NCBI GenBank assembly: GCA_019594195.1
Contig: JAFDTP010000071.1
Span: 1 to 8,423, forward strand
Direction: 5' to 3'
Origin: Thermoplasmata archaeon
Lineage (GTDB): Archaea; Thermoplasmatota; Thermoplasmata; Halarchaeoplasmatales; Halarchaeoplasmataceae
Length of the DNA stretch: 8,423 nt
Position 1 is the stretch's first letter, and each line of letters opens with the position of its first letter. Positions 1-6,306 of the stretch are shown piece by piece. The notes under the pieces are model-generated. The model searched no databases. It worked only from the letters and a program-made list of their open reading frames with translations, and was not told the DNA's origin. Made by a program: the position numbers and the translations under genes.

Positions 1-910
1 AAAGTTTTAGCTCCGGATATTCATCTTGGATTATATCGTGTATTATCTCAGCGTGCTTTACCTTTTCTTTTGCCAAGAATTGGTGGAACTCTGGATCTGT
101 CCAGGGCTTGTACATACCACCAGTTGCCGCCAATCCTTCACCGGGCTCTATCTTGAAGTAACAGGGTGAAGCAACCCTTGCCATCTCTGGTCCTTCATAA
201 AATCGGTTGAAACCACCCATCGACTCAGCTAGCTCTATATGGATATCTATAGGTATGTCTATAGCTTTTCTTATCGAGGCGAACATCGGGATAGATATGT
301 CCCCCAATGGATTAAATGTTCCAGCTCCAAGATCTTCTAATAGCTTTCCTCCAGCTGCATTGGCATGTCCAGCGTAGATAGATACTTTAAAAGTTATATC
401 TTCAGGGATCAAACCCTCTTTTTTTAGTTCGTTCGCTAACCAAAGCATACCTTCATCCGTGACTAGGAATCCTCTAAATCCAAAATCGATGCATCTCTTT
501 ATATCCTTGAAAGCCCTAACAAGATTGTCAGAACCTCTGACTCTCAACCCAGATAATGCACCTTCAGGAGTGGCTATCTGTCTACCTGTGTTCCATCCTG
601 ACCTCGGACCGGGAGTCATTATGACTTCCATATCATTGTCGTATGCTAGCTGTGCAAATTCTTCTAATTCATCGTCTGTTAAATAAGTGGCTCCCATAAC
701 TGTGCTTATCAGCCTATGGATGGGTATATCTCTTTTTTCTCTTTCTTCGATCAATGCCCTGAGAGTTGAAGGTCTTTCGACTCCCGAAATTTCCATCCGA
801 TAGTTGGCCCCATCAGGGAATTTTTTATCGGATTTGGGCAAATCTTTAGGATCTTCTGACGGTACGCCAAGCTCTTCCATCGCCTCTAAAATCTTATCTA
901 TCTCGCTCAT
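1..910 (-). CDS. U32-peptidase-like TIM-barrel protein, 3' end cut off by the window
   Basis: An open minus-strand frame runs from ATG at 910 for 303 codons to the window edge without a stop. The N-terminus is MSEIDKILEAMEELGVPSED. Further on are a 'GPRSGWNTG' stretch, an 'RGSDNL..AFKDIKRCIDFGFRGFLVTDEG' block, 'KVSIYAGHANAAGGKLLEDLGAGTFN' and 'IPIDIHIELAESMGGFNRFYE'. From memory these blocks resemble proteins of about 300-320 residues annotated as U32-family peptidases, which have a TIM-barrel-like fold, so only a few C-terminal residues are probably missing. No signal peptide or membrane segment is visible, so it is probably cytoplasmic. GAGGT at 923-919 lies 8 nt before the ATG and supports this start. 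The gene is transcribed in the same direction as the bactofilin-like gene but appears to have its own TATA box. Peptidase activity is not shown by any motif I can point to; another TIM-barrel enzyme role is possible. Confidence 0.55.
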   Translation of the reverse strand, partial: MSEIDKILEAMEELGVPSEDPKDLPKSDKKFPDGANYRMEISGVERPSTLRALIEEREKRDIPIHRLISTVMGATYLTDDELEEFAQLAYDNDMEVIMTPGPRSGWNTGRQIATPEGALSGLRVRGSDNLVRAFKDIKRCIDFGFRGFLVTDEGMLWLANELKKEGLIPEDITFKVSIYAGHANAAGGKLLEDLGAGTFNPLGDISIPMFASIRKAIDIPIDIHIELAESMGGFNRFYEGPEMARVASPCYFKIEPGEGLAATGGMYKPWTDPEFHQFLAKEKVKHAEIIHDIIQDEYPELKL

Positions 911-918
911 TTTTCCCA

Positions 919-959
919 ACCTCAAATCAAAATAGGATAATTAGATTTTACTATATAAT
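919..959 (-). promoter_or_regulatory. Predicted promoter and RBS of the U32-like gene
   Basis: Read on the minus strand, ATTATATAG (959-951) is a good archaeal TATA-box candidate. A start about 25 nt downstream (near 929) would give a leader of about 19 nt carrying the GAGGT ribosome binding site at 923-919. This is inferred from spacing and sequence only. Confidence 0.45.
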
Positions 960-979
960 ATCTTGGTAGTTATAGTACT

Positions 980-985
980 AAAAAA
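980..985 (-). terminator. Possible T-tract terminator of the bactofilin-like gene
   Basis: On the minus strand a run of six T occurs 23 nt after the TAA stop of the upstream gene, in AT-rich DNA. Archaeal termination often needs only a T tract. It is short, so the call is weak. Confidence 0.3.
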
Positions 986-1008
986 CTATTTAATTCATTT
1001 ATAGTTTA

Positions 1009-2493
1009 TTAAATGTTTTCTATTATCTTCTCCGCACGTTTTCTACCGATACCTTTTATTTCCGATAATTCATCCTTAGATGCTTTGTCCAATTCCTCTT
1101 TAGTTTTGAATCCGCCTTCATACAATTTTTCAGCGGTTGAGCTACCCACCCCTTTTATCTGGGAAAGAGACTCTATTGCTTCGTCCTTGTTGATATCAGT
1201 TTCTTTTGGATCGGAATGCATCTCAGCATCTGTCTTTGTTGTTTTATTATCGTCATCTTCTTGTTTCTTGGTTTCAGACTCATCTCTCGAACTTTCTTTT
1301 TGGCCTTTCTGTTCTTCCGAAATCGCATCTAGTTTTTCTTCCAAAAGTTCTTTGGATCTATCAAACTTCTTTTTAGCTTCTGCAAAATCTGATTCTTTAT
1401 AAAAAGAAACACCTTCCCTCACTATTTTCTTTTCTTCAGATATGTCGATATCGCTGCCTCTAGCGGTCCTTAAGAGTTTCCTCACCATCTCGATACTTTC
1501 AGTAGCTGTTTCCTTTTCATCAGTCATAGAATCCAAAGATATAGATCTTCCATCCTCGTCCTTCTCTGCTTTTATATCGCTATCATGCAGGTAGATCGGG
1601 AATAAAGGGGCGGTTTCCAAAGATACTTTTTCCATTTCCTCTTCTATTAATTCCACTGATCTCTCTTGAATGGTTCCGCTTACTGATATATCATTAGCTA
1701 ATTCAGCCTCTGCCTGAGCAGAATACTTCACATCTCCAGAGATATCAACATTTTCTCCGATCTTAATATCGCAAGTAGAATATATGTCTGAGAGTTGACA
1801 GTTTTCATCGATAATTAGATCATCATGTGCTATGATAGGGCCCGCTTTTACACCTTCAGCTAAGTGGACACTATCACCTTCAACAACACCTTCGACTTCA
1901 GATGAATTTGCGATCTTAATCGCTCCTCCATTTGATATAACATTTCCTTTTATCTTATTTCCATGAGCGATGATTATATCATCATCAGACTCTAATGAGC
2001 CGTCTATTATCGCCTGTTCATCAACATTTATTTTCTTTTCAGATTTTATATCTCCTTTGATCTTTGAATTTGGTGGAAGTGTTATCCCTTCATCTCTAAA
2101 ATTTTGACCTTTCTTTTCTACTTCTTCGAGCAGTTTTTTATTTGCATCCTTTAACTTTTTCATCTTTTTTTGAAGTTGCTTTTTTCTTTTTTTCAATCTT
2201 TCATTTATCTCTTTTAGGCGCTTTTTATCCTCTCTCAGATCCTGTATCTCTTCAAGAAGATCTTTTTTCTCACCAGGCTCATCAGATCGTTTTTTTTCTT
2301 TTTTAAGTGCGGTCTCTAACTTTTTGATCTTCTTTTTCTTGTTTTCCACCGCTTTCTTCTTTTCTTCACTCATCCTTCCATTTTTCCCTTCAGTCATCTT
2401 CAATTCATCCTTCAGATTTCTTAACTTCTGCTTTAAGATTTTCTCTTTATCAGGCTGACTATCGTCAGAGTCCCCGAAGATAAGATCGCCCAT
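1009..2493 (-). CDS. Coiled-coil / bactofilin-like beta-helix / helix-hairpin-helix fusion protein
   Basis: A 494-residue acidic and lysine-rich protein with three parts. Residues about 15-130 are almost pure charged heptad-like helix rich in K, E and L, predicted to form a coiled coil. Residues about 137-276 hold a ladder of short repeats (KIKGDI 144, IIDGSL 162, KIKGNV 180, EVEGVV 199, VDISGDV 249, ISVSGTI 269), spaced roughly 18 residues where clearest. This is the pattern of the bactofilin / polymer-forming cytoskeletal family, a right-handed beta-helix that self-assembles into filaments. Residues about 332-390 look like a paired-helix segment, followed by a charged disordered linker (391-437). 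Residues 440-494 hold two helix-hairpin-helix motifs, IKGVGSSTAEKL (446) and IKGIGRKRAEKI (479), a non-specific DNA-binding module. There is no signal peptide or membrane helix. GAGGGT lies 4 nt before the ATG. I infer a cytoplasmic scaffold that may touch DNA; the exact function is unknown. Confidence 0.7.
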   Translation of the reverse strand: MGDLIFGDSDDSQPDKEKILKQKLRNLKDELKMTEGKNGRMSEEKKKAVENKKKKIKKLETALKKEKKRSDEPGEKKDLLEEIQDLREDKKRLKEINERLKKRKKQLQKKMKKLKDANKKLLEEVEKKGQNFRDEGITLPPNSKIKGDIKSEKKINVDEQAIIDGSLESDDDIIIAHGNKIKGNVISNGGAIKIANSSEVEGVVEGDSVHLAEGVKAGPIIAHDDLIIDENCQLSDIYSTCDIKIGENVDISGDVKYSAQAEAELANDISVSGTIQERSVELIEEEMEKVSLETAPLFPIYLHDSDIKAEKDEDGRSISLDSMTDEKETATESIEMVRKLLRTARGSDIDISEEKKIVREGVSFYKESDFAEAKKKFDRSKELLEEKLDAISEEQKGQKESSRDESETKKQEDDDNKTTKTDAEMHSDPKETDINKDEAIESLSQIKGVGSSTAEKLYEGGFKTKEELDKASKDELSEIKGIGRKRAEKIIENI

Positions 2494-2497
2494 TTAG

Positions 2498-2535
2498 ACC
2501 CTCGGGATATAAAACTCATATCTGAGTATTTATTT
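2498..2535 (-). promoter_or_regulatory. Promoter, palindrome and RBS of the bactofilin-like gene
   Basis: On the minus strand AAATAAATA (2535-2527) is a TATA-like box placed to start transcription near 2503, just before the RBS GAGGGT (2503-2498). Between them an inverted repeat, ACTCA-4 nt-TGAGT (2514-2527), overlaps the box edge and could be an operator. A second TATA-like string (2514-2507) lies too close to the ATG to serve this gene. Confidence 0.4.
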
Positions 2536-2560
2536 TTTTTGGACTTTTTCGAAAGATTAG

Positions 2561-2579
2561 AAAAAATAAAAATATAAAA
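2561..2579 (-). terminator. thrS: T-rich terminator after thrS
   Basis: Immediately after the TGA stop of thrS the minus strand carries 19 nt made up only of T and A, with runs of four, five and six T. This is the usual form of an archaeal intrinsic terminator, and it separates the thrS operon from the next promoter. Confidence 0.55.
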
Positions 2580-4466
2580 TCAGCCTATAAATATAGGCCG
2601 ATCGCTGAGCATCTTGGGAAGAGGCAAGTCTCTAAATGTCATACCGCCCTGTTTAGCCTCCAACTCCGACCGTAGTTCTTCTAAGGTCATGCTCGCTTGT
2701 TCTTCTTCCCCTCTTATCCTTACCGATAGCTTTCCGCTTTCTACTTCGTCCGAACCTACAACTACTACATAAGGTATCCATTCCTTCTCGGCTGCCCTGA
2801 TCTTCTTTCCAACAGTTCTATCAGTATCGTCTATGTCAACCCTAGCGTTATCTATATCTTTCTCAAGTTCTTTCACGTATTCCAGCTGATCATCGGATAT
2901 AGGTACTAACCGGACTTGCGTCGGAGATAACCAGTATGGGAAACAGGGTTTTTCGCCCCGTTCTTCCGCCATAGCTGCCTGTTCTAAAAGGGTGAACATC
3001 ACTCTCTCTATAGCTCCGCTGGGAGAGAGATGGAGCATATACGGATGTTTCTCTTCACCATCTTCATCAACATATTTTATATCATAACGTTCTCCCTGTT
3101 CTACGTCCACCTGATCTGTAACAAGTGCTGAGGCCCTGCCCAATGGATCGATGAAATTGAACTCATATTTCAAAGCAAAATAGGAGTGCTGCTCGTCCCA
3201 CAACTCTATCAAAGCAGGTTTGCCGTAATTTTCCACAAGTTTCTTGACCAATTCTTTGTTATCTTCATAAAATTCTTCAGTTGCTCTAACAACGAGTTCC
3301 AAGTCTTCTGGTACATCGATACCGATCCCATTGACCACAGAGATGGCCAGATCCATCCTGGTCATCATCTCTTCTTTTGCCTGATCTAGATCTTTACACA
3401 TAGCATGACAGTCCGGCATCGTGAACGCTCTCAATCTCCTCAAACCGGTCAGTTCTCCTCTCTGTTCTACCCTGAAAGAATATCTTGTGAGTTCATAAAG
3501 CCTGGCGGGCATGTTTCTGTAAGACAGTGTCATATCACCTGCCATCAAGAATTGACCAAAACAAGCAGCATATCTTAAAAACACTTCAGTATCGGGTGTT
3601 TCCATCCTGTATTGTCTGGCAGGAAAACGATCGAGATGCTCTTTCAAAGCAGGATAGTTAACATCGTACATAATCGGAGATTCGATCTCCATAGCCCCAT
3701 ATTCCCTGGTCCTATCGCTCACGTAATCCTCGAGCAGACCTTTCATCATCCTGCCCTTGGGATAGTACCTTAGATTTCCTGGGTCCGAACCTTCTTCATA
3801 ATCCACTAGTTCGTGTTTCCGCATCAGATCGATATGAGAGGTTTCAGCTCCTCTTTTTTCCTTTTCACCAGCTTCGTATCGAACAAAATCTTCCAGTTCC
3901 TTTTGTCCTTCAAAATCGTAGCCTTTAACTTCTTTACCTTCGATCTCCAATTCGTGAAGAGTGCCATCGAGTTCCATTATCTTCCAGGTGGATTGTACTT
4001 CTTCTTCTGCCTCTAGTGCTTTAGAGACTATCTCCTCCTCCTCTTCTTCCACTACGATCTCTTTCGAGAGTTCGGAGAGCGGATGGCCCTTACAGCTCAA
4101 CTCAAAAGCTTTGTACCATCCGAAGGGGGATCGATGAACTTTATAATCATCAGACAACTTATCCTCAAGTCCTTTTAGGACTTCTACCGCAGTGTCTGGA
4201 TCCGATAGATCAGAACTGAGATGGGCATAAGGATAGATCATGATCTTATCGATATCCAATTCTTCTGCAGTGCTTTTTATTTCTTCAACTCCTTTAGCTA
4301 TGATCTCTTCAATATTGCCTTGGTCTTTTTCCTCTACGGCGGTGAATATTGAAAGACACTCTTCCATACCACCTTTCTTCATCTCCTCTTCGATCTCTTC
4401 AGCAACGGGAGTTTTCTTCTTAACTTCATATCTAAGATAATCTGAATGGATCAGCAGTATTTTCAT
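2580..4466 (-). CDS. thrS: Threonyl-tRNA synthetase, archaeal type with N-terminal editing domain
   Basis: A 628-residue class II synthetase that joins threonine to tRNA-Thr in the cytoplasm. Residues 1 to about 140 form the archaeal D-aminoacyl-tRNA-deacylase-like domain that removes mischarged serine; it begins MKILLIHSDYLRYEVKKK and ends SPFGWYKAFELSCKGHP, with K119 the likely counterpart of the essential editing lysine. An acidic linker (EEEEEE, 140-145) follows. The catalytic core (about 235-500) shows the expected zinc ligands C302 (RYAACFGQF), H354 (MPDCHAMC) and H479 (MLHLSPSG). Motif 2 lies around FRVEQRGELTGLRRLRAF (331-348) and motif 3 at GAIERVMF (484-491). The anticodon-binding domain occupies about 510-628. 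It is the last gene of a three-gene operon; its SD, GAGGTGAATAAAGATG with the start, overlaps the TGA of the gene 11 nt upstream, which suggests coupled translation. Domain content and length fit the archaeal family fully. Confidence 0.97.
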   Translation of the reverse strand: MKILLIHSDYLRYEVKKKTPVAEEIEEEMKKGGMEECLSIFTAVEEKDQGNIEEIIAKGVEEIKSTAEELDIDKIMIYPYAHLSSDLSDPDTAVEVLKGLEDKLSDDYKVHRSPFGWYKAFELSCKGHPLSELSKEIVVEEEEEEIVSKALEAEEEVQSTWKIMELDGTLHELEIEGKEVKGYDFEGQKELEDFVRYEAGEKEKRGAETSHIDLMRKHELVDYEEGSDPGNLRYYPKGRMMKGLLEDYVSDRTREYGAMEIESPIMYDVNYPALKEHLDRFPARQYRMETPDTEVFLRYAACFGQFLMAGDMTLSYRNMPARLYELTRYSFRVEQRGELTGLRRLRAFTMPDCHAMCKDLDQAKEEMMTRMDLAISVVNGIGIDVPEDLELVVRATEEFYEDNKELVKKLVENYGKPALIELWDEQHSYFALKYEFNFIDPLGRASALVTDQVDVEQGERYDIKYVDEDGEEKHPYMLHLSPSGAIERVMFTLLEQAAMAEERGEKPCFPYWLSPTQVRLVPISDDQLEYVKELEKDIDNARVDIDDTDRTVGKKIRAAEKEWIPYVVVVGSDEVESGKLSVRIRGEEEQASMTLEELRSELEAKQGGMTFRDLPLPKMLSDRPIFIG

Positions 4467-4477
4467 CTTTATTCACC

Positions 4478-4666
4478 TCAGATAATCCCAGTTATATTCG
4501 GGATCAGTATACCTGCTAGAATCAAACCGAAAAGAAACCCGATAAGAAATGCCACTAAAATGTTCGAAGTGTGATTACATTGCTTTTCGGGTTCCTCGTA
4601 GACTCTTATCCTTTCCAAACGTTTCTTCCACTCTAACTCATCCATCGTTTTTTCTACTTCACTCAT
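4478..4666 (-). CDS. Small protein with one C-terminal membrane helix (tail-anchored type)
   Basis: I do not recognise this 62-residue protein. It has a charged, probably helical N-terminal part (MSEVEKTMDELEWKKRLERI), a short linker with one Cys and one His, and then a hydrophobic segment of about 25 residues with spaced glycines (SNILVAFLIGFLFGLILAGI onward) that ends nearly at the C-terminus. This predicts a cytoplasmic domain held to the membrane by its tail. I chose the ATG at 4666 because GAGGTGA sits 6 nt upstream of it, exactly as at thrS. An in-frame ATG at 4672 (64 residues) falls immediately against the SD and is less likely. It overlaps the upstream gene by 8 nt (ATGAGTGA) and precedes thrS by 11 nt, so the three are almost certainly cotranscribed. 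A link to ThrRS is context only. Confidence 0.7.
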   Translation of the reverse strand: MSEVEKTMDELEWKKRLERIRVYEEPEKQCNHTSNILVAFLIGFLFGLILAGILIPNITGII

Positions 4667-4979
4667 CTTCATTCACCTCTTCTTCGTCCAATTCATCTTC
4701 CTCAATATCTACTTCAAGGTCTCCTTTTTTAGCTAGGATTATAAGGCCGCTGCAGCTCTCACAGCATCTGAGGTCTTCATCCCAACAGGAGTTATCTCCT
4801 TTGCAAACCCATCTTCCACAGAACCCACATTGGGTGATCCCTTCTCTTTCTCTTACACCCTGGCAAAGATCGCAAACGAATTTGTCCATCGAATAAAGGT
4901 CGTCCTCAGGCTTCTCGCCGGGTTCTCGGATCTTTTCGATCACCTCAGTCACTCTATCGAAAGCGTCCTGAGCAGACAT
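4659..4979 (-). CDS. Small cysteine-rich zinc-finger protein with acidic C-terminal tail
   Basis: A 106-residue protein that I do not recognise. Residues 1-33 look helical and acidic. Residues 36-76 hold nine cysteines: CxxC (36/39), CxxC (51/54), C59, C65, C72 and C73/C76 (CCxxC). Four consecutive pairs in this order would fit two zinc ions held in a cross-brace, as in RING, FYVE or related treble-clef folds, but I cannot assign a family. Two separate zinc ribbons are an alternative. The tail (88-106) is almost all Asp and Glu. There is no signal peptide or membrane segment. It is first in the operon with the membrane-tail protein and thrS. No SD precedes the ATG; a TATA-like TTTTTATCA about 25-30 nt upstream suggests a leaderless or very short-leader transcript. 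A protein- or RNA-binding role is plausible but unproven. Confidence 0.7.
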   Translation of the reverse strand: MSAQDAFDRVTEVIEKIREPGEKPEDDLYSMDKFVCDLCQGVREREGITQCGFCGRWVCKGDNSCWDEDLRCCESCSGLIILAKKGDLEVDIEEDELDEEEVNEDE

Positions 4980-5095
4980 ATTATGTATTAGTTATATCTT
5001 ATGATAAAAAATTTCTGTTGATAGAAACTTATTTTCGATCGATCTATTCAGAAAAGTTAAGTACATCCCTGACTTAATCTGTTTCAAACAATACC
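4980..5095. promoter_or_regulatory. Divergent promoter region between the thrS operon and rlmE
   Basis: This 116-bp AT-rich gap drives transcription both ways. Leftward, TTTTTATCA (minus strand, around 5002-5011) is a TATA candidate for the zinc-finger gene. Rightward, GAAAAG followed by TTAAGTAC (5051-5064) could be BRE plus TATA for rlmE, giving a start close to its ATG. An inverted repeat, TTTCT-6 nt-AGAAA (5012-5027), lies between them and might be a shared operator. None of these is more than a sequence match. Confidence 0.4.
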
Positions 5096-5680
5096 ATGAC
5101 GTACAAAAGGAAGGACGGTTATTATCACAAAGCCAAGGAAGAAGGATATCGATCTAGAGCAATCTATAAACTCAAACAGATAGATGAAAAGTTCGATATC
5201 TTTAGAGAGGGGGATGTAGTAGTCGATCTTGGAGCCGCTCCCGGGAGTTGGAGTGAATATGCAGTTGAAAGAGTTGGGGAAGGTAACGTTCTAGCTGTGG
5301 ACAAAAGGAGGATGAGAGAGATCGACGGAGTATCTTTCCATCAAGGGGACGTCACTGACGAAAGTTTTCTTAGAAAGATCTCTATAATAGCTGGTGATGT
5401 CAACGTAGTCATATCCGACATGTCTCCTGAGTTAACGGGAAACTACTCGATGGATCATGCTAGGTCCGTATATCTGGCCAAACATGCGCTAAATTTCTGT
5501 AAAGCAAATATGGAAAAAGGTGGTAAACTAGTGGTCAAAGTTTTTCAAGGAGAAGATTTCGAGGATTACATGGAAGAAATGAAGAATGTCTTCGGGTCGG
5601 TTTACGGTCATTCACCAAAAGCTTCAAGAGAGTCTAGTTCTGAGATGTACGTTGTAGGTAAGTATTTCAAGGGTTTGTAA
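5096..5680 (+). CDS. rlmE: RlmE/FtsJ-type 2'-O-ribose RNA methyltransferase
   Basis: A 194-residue S-adenosylmethionine-dependent methyltransferase of the RrmJ/FtsJ family, which methylates the 2'-OH of a uridine in the 23S rRNA A-loop (or tRNA in the Trm7 branch). The N-terminus, with YYHKAKEEGYRSRAIYKLKQ, is typical. The SAM site is VVDLGAAPGSWSE (42-54). The catalytic K-D-K-E tetrad is visible as K25, D108 (SDMSPELTGN), K148 (VVKVFQG) and E183 (SSEMYVV). It is a compact single-domain form; I see no C-terminal TRAM extension such as some archaeal members carry. No clear SD precedes the ATG, so it may be leaderless. It lies 105 bp before the ribosomal operon with its own stop (TAA), so it is probably a separate unit. 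The archaeal RNA target cannot be decided from sequence. Confidence 0.92.
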   Translation: MTYKRKDGYYHKAKEEGYRSRAIYKLKQIDEKFDIFREGDVVVDLGAAPGSWSEYAVERVGEGNVLAVDKRRMREIDGVSFHQGDVTDESFLRKISIIAGDVNVVISDMSPELTGNYSMDHARSVYLAKHALNFCKANMEKGGKLVVKVFQGEDFEDYMEEMKNVFGSVYGHSPKASRESSSEMYVVGKYFKGL

Positions 5681-5705
5681 CATATCATGGTATCGCAAAG
5701 CACAA

Positions 5706-5778
5706 CCCTTTTATACTACTTGGATTCTTAAGCCAAACCGCGATATAAAAACTCACTTTAGCAACATTCATATGGAGG
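5706..5778 (+). promoter_or_regulatory. Tandem TATA boxes and RBS of the ribosomal protein operon
   Basis: Two TATA-like boxes lie in the 105-bp gap before rps13: TTTTATACT (5709-5717) and GATATAAAA (5742-5750). The second would start transcription near 5772, giving a short leader with GGAGG at 5774-5778. That SD stands 7 nt before the TTG at 5786 and decides the unusual start. The ATG at 5772 is in another frame and overlaps the SD, so it is not used. Confidence 0.5.
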
Positions 5779-5785
5779 AAACACT

Positions 5786-6286
5786 TTGCCTGAGGAAGAA
5801 GAAGATCAAAAAGATGATGATTTCCGATACATTGTCCGGTTGATGAACACTGACCTGGACGGAGATAAGCCTGTAGTCTATGCACTGAATGACATCAAAG
5901 GAGTCGGTACTAGGGTCGCTGAGATGGTGATCAAAAAGACCGATGTAGACCCAAATGCCAAAATAGGATACTTAGAAGACGAAGATATAGATAAAGTTAA
6001 AAAATCTCTAGTCAATTTCACCGACAGAGCCCCATCATGGGCGGTTAACCGAGAAAGAGATCCGATAACTGGTGACGACGATCATGTTCTCAAGAATGAA
6101 TTAGATACAGTCCATAGAGAAGATATCAATAGGATGCAGAAGATAAGTTCATACAAAGGTATTAGGCACGAACGTGGCCAAAAAGTCAGAGGGCAAAGAA
6201 CAAAGTCAAACGGAAGAACAGGTATGGAGCTCGGAGTCGAAAAGAAAGTCGCTAGAGCTCAAGCCAGTGGAGAAGCTGAAGAATAA
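5786..6286 (+). CDS. rps13: 30S ribosomal protein uS13 (archaeal S13)
   Basis: A 166-residue protein of the small-subunit head that contacts 16S rRNA, tRNA and the B1 bridge to the large subunit. It contains the S13 helix-hairpin-helix (LNDIKGVGTRVAEMVIKK, 34-51), the archaeal middle part with SWAVNRERDPITGDDDH, and the conserved C-terminal RNA-binding tail YKGIRHERGQKVRGQRTKSN (123-142). The length suits archaeal S13, which is longer than the bacterial form. The start is TTG, chosen because GGAGG lies 7 nt upstream and the N-terminus (MPEEEEDQKDDDFRYIVRL) then begins shortly before the conserved core. The first dozen residues are unusually acidic. It ends with tandem TAA TAA and leads the operon, 20 nt ahead of rps4. 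Confidence 0.96.
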   Translation: MPEEEEDQKDDDFRYIVRLMNTDLDGDKPVVYALNDIKGVGTRVAEMVIKKTDVDPNAKIGYLEDEDIDKVKKSLVNFTDRAPSWAVNRERDPITGDDDHVLKNELDTVHREDINRMQKISSYKGIRHERGQKVRGQRTKSNGRTGMELGVEKKVARAQASGEAEE

Positions 6287-6291
6287 TAAAC

Positions 6292-6298
6292 AGGAGGT
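6292..6298 (+). promoter_or_regulatory. Strong Shine-Dalgarno site fixing the rps4 start at 6307
   Basis: AGGAGGT is a near-perfect anti-SD match placed 8 nt before the ATG at 6307. It shows that translation of rps4 is meant to begin there and not at downstream in-frame codons such as TTG 6448, which has no SD. Confidence 0.75.
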
Positions 6299-6306
6299 AT
6301 AGAAAC

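Noticed and set aside
1013..1402. Plus-strand open frames inside the bactofilin-like gene and inside thrS
   Set aside because: They are serine/phenylalanine-rich antisense readings of lysine/glutamate-rich genes, without SD sites or recognisable domains.
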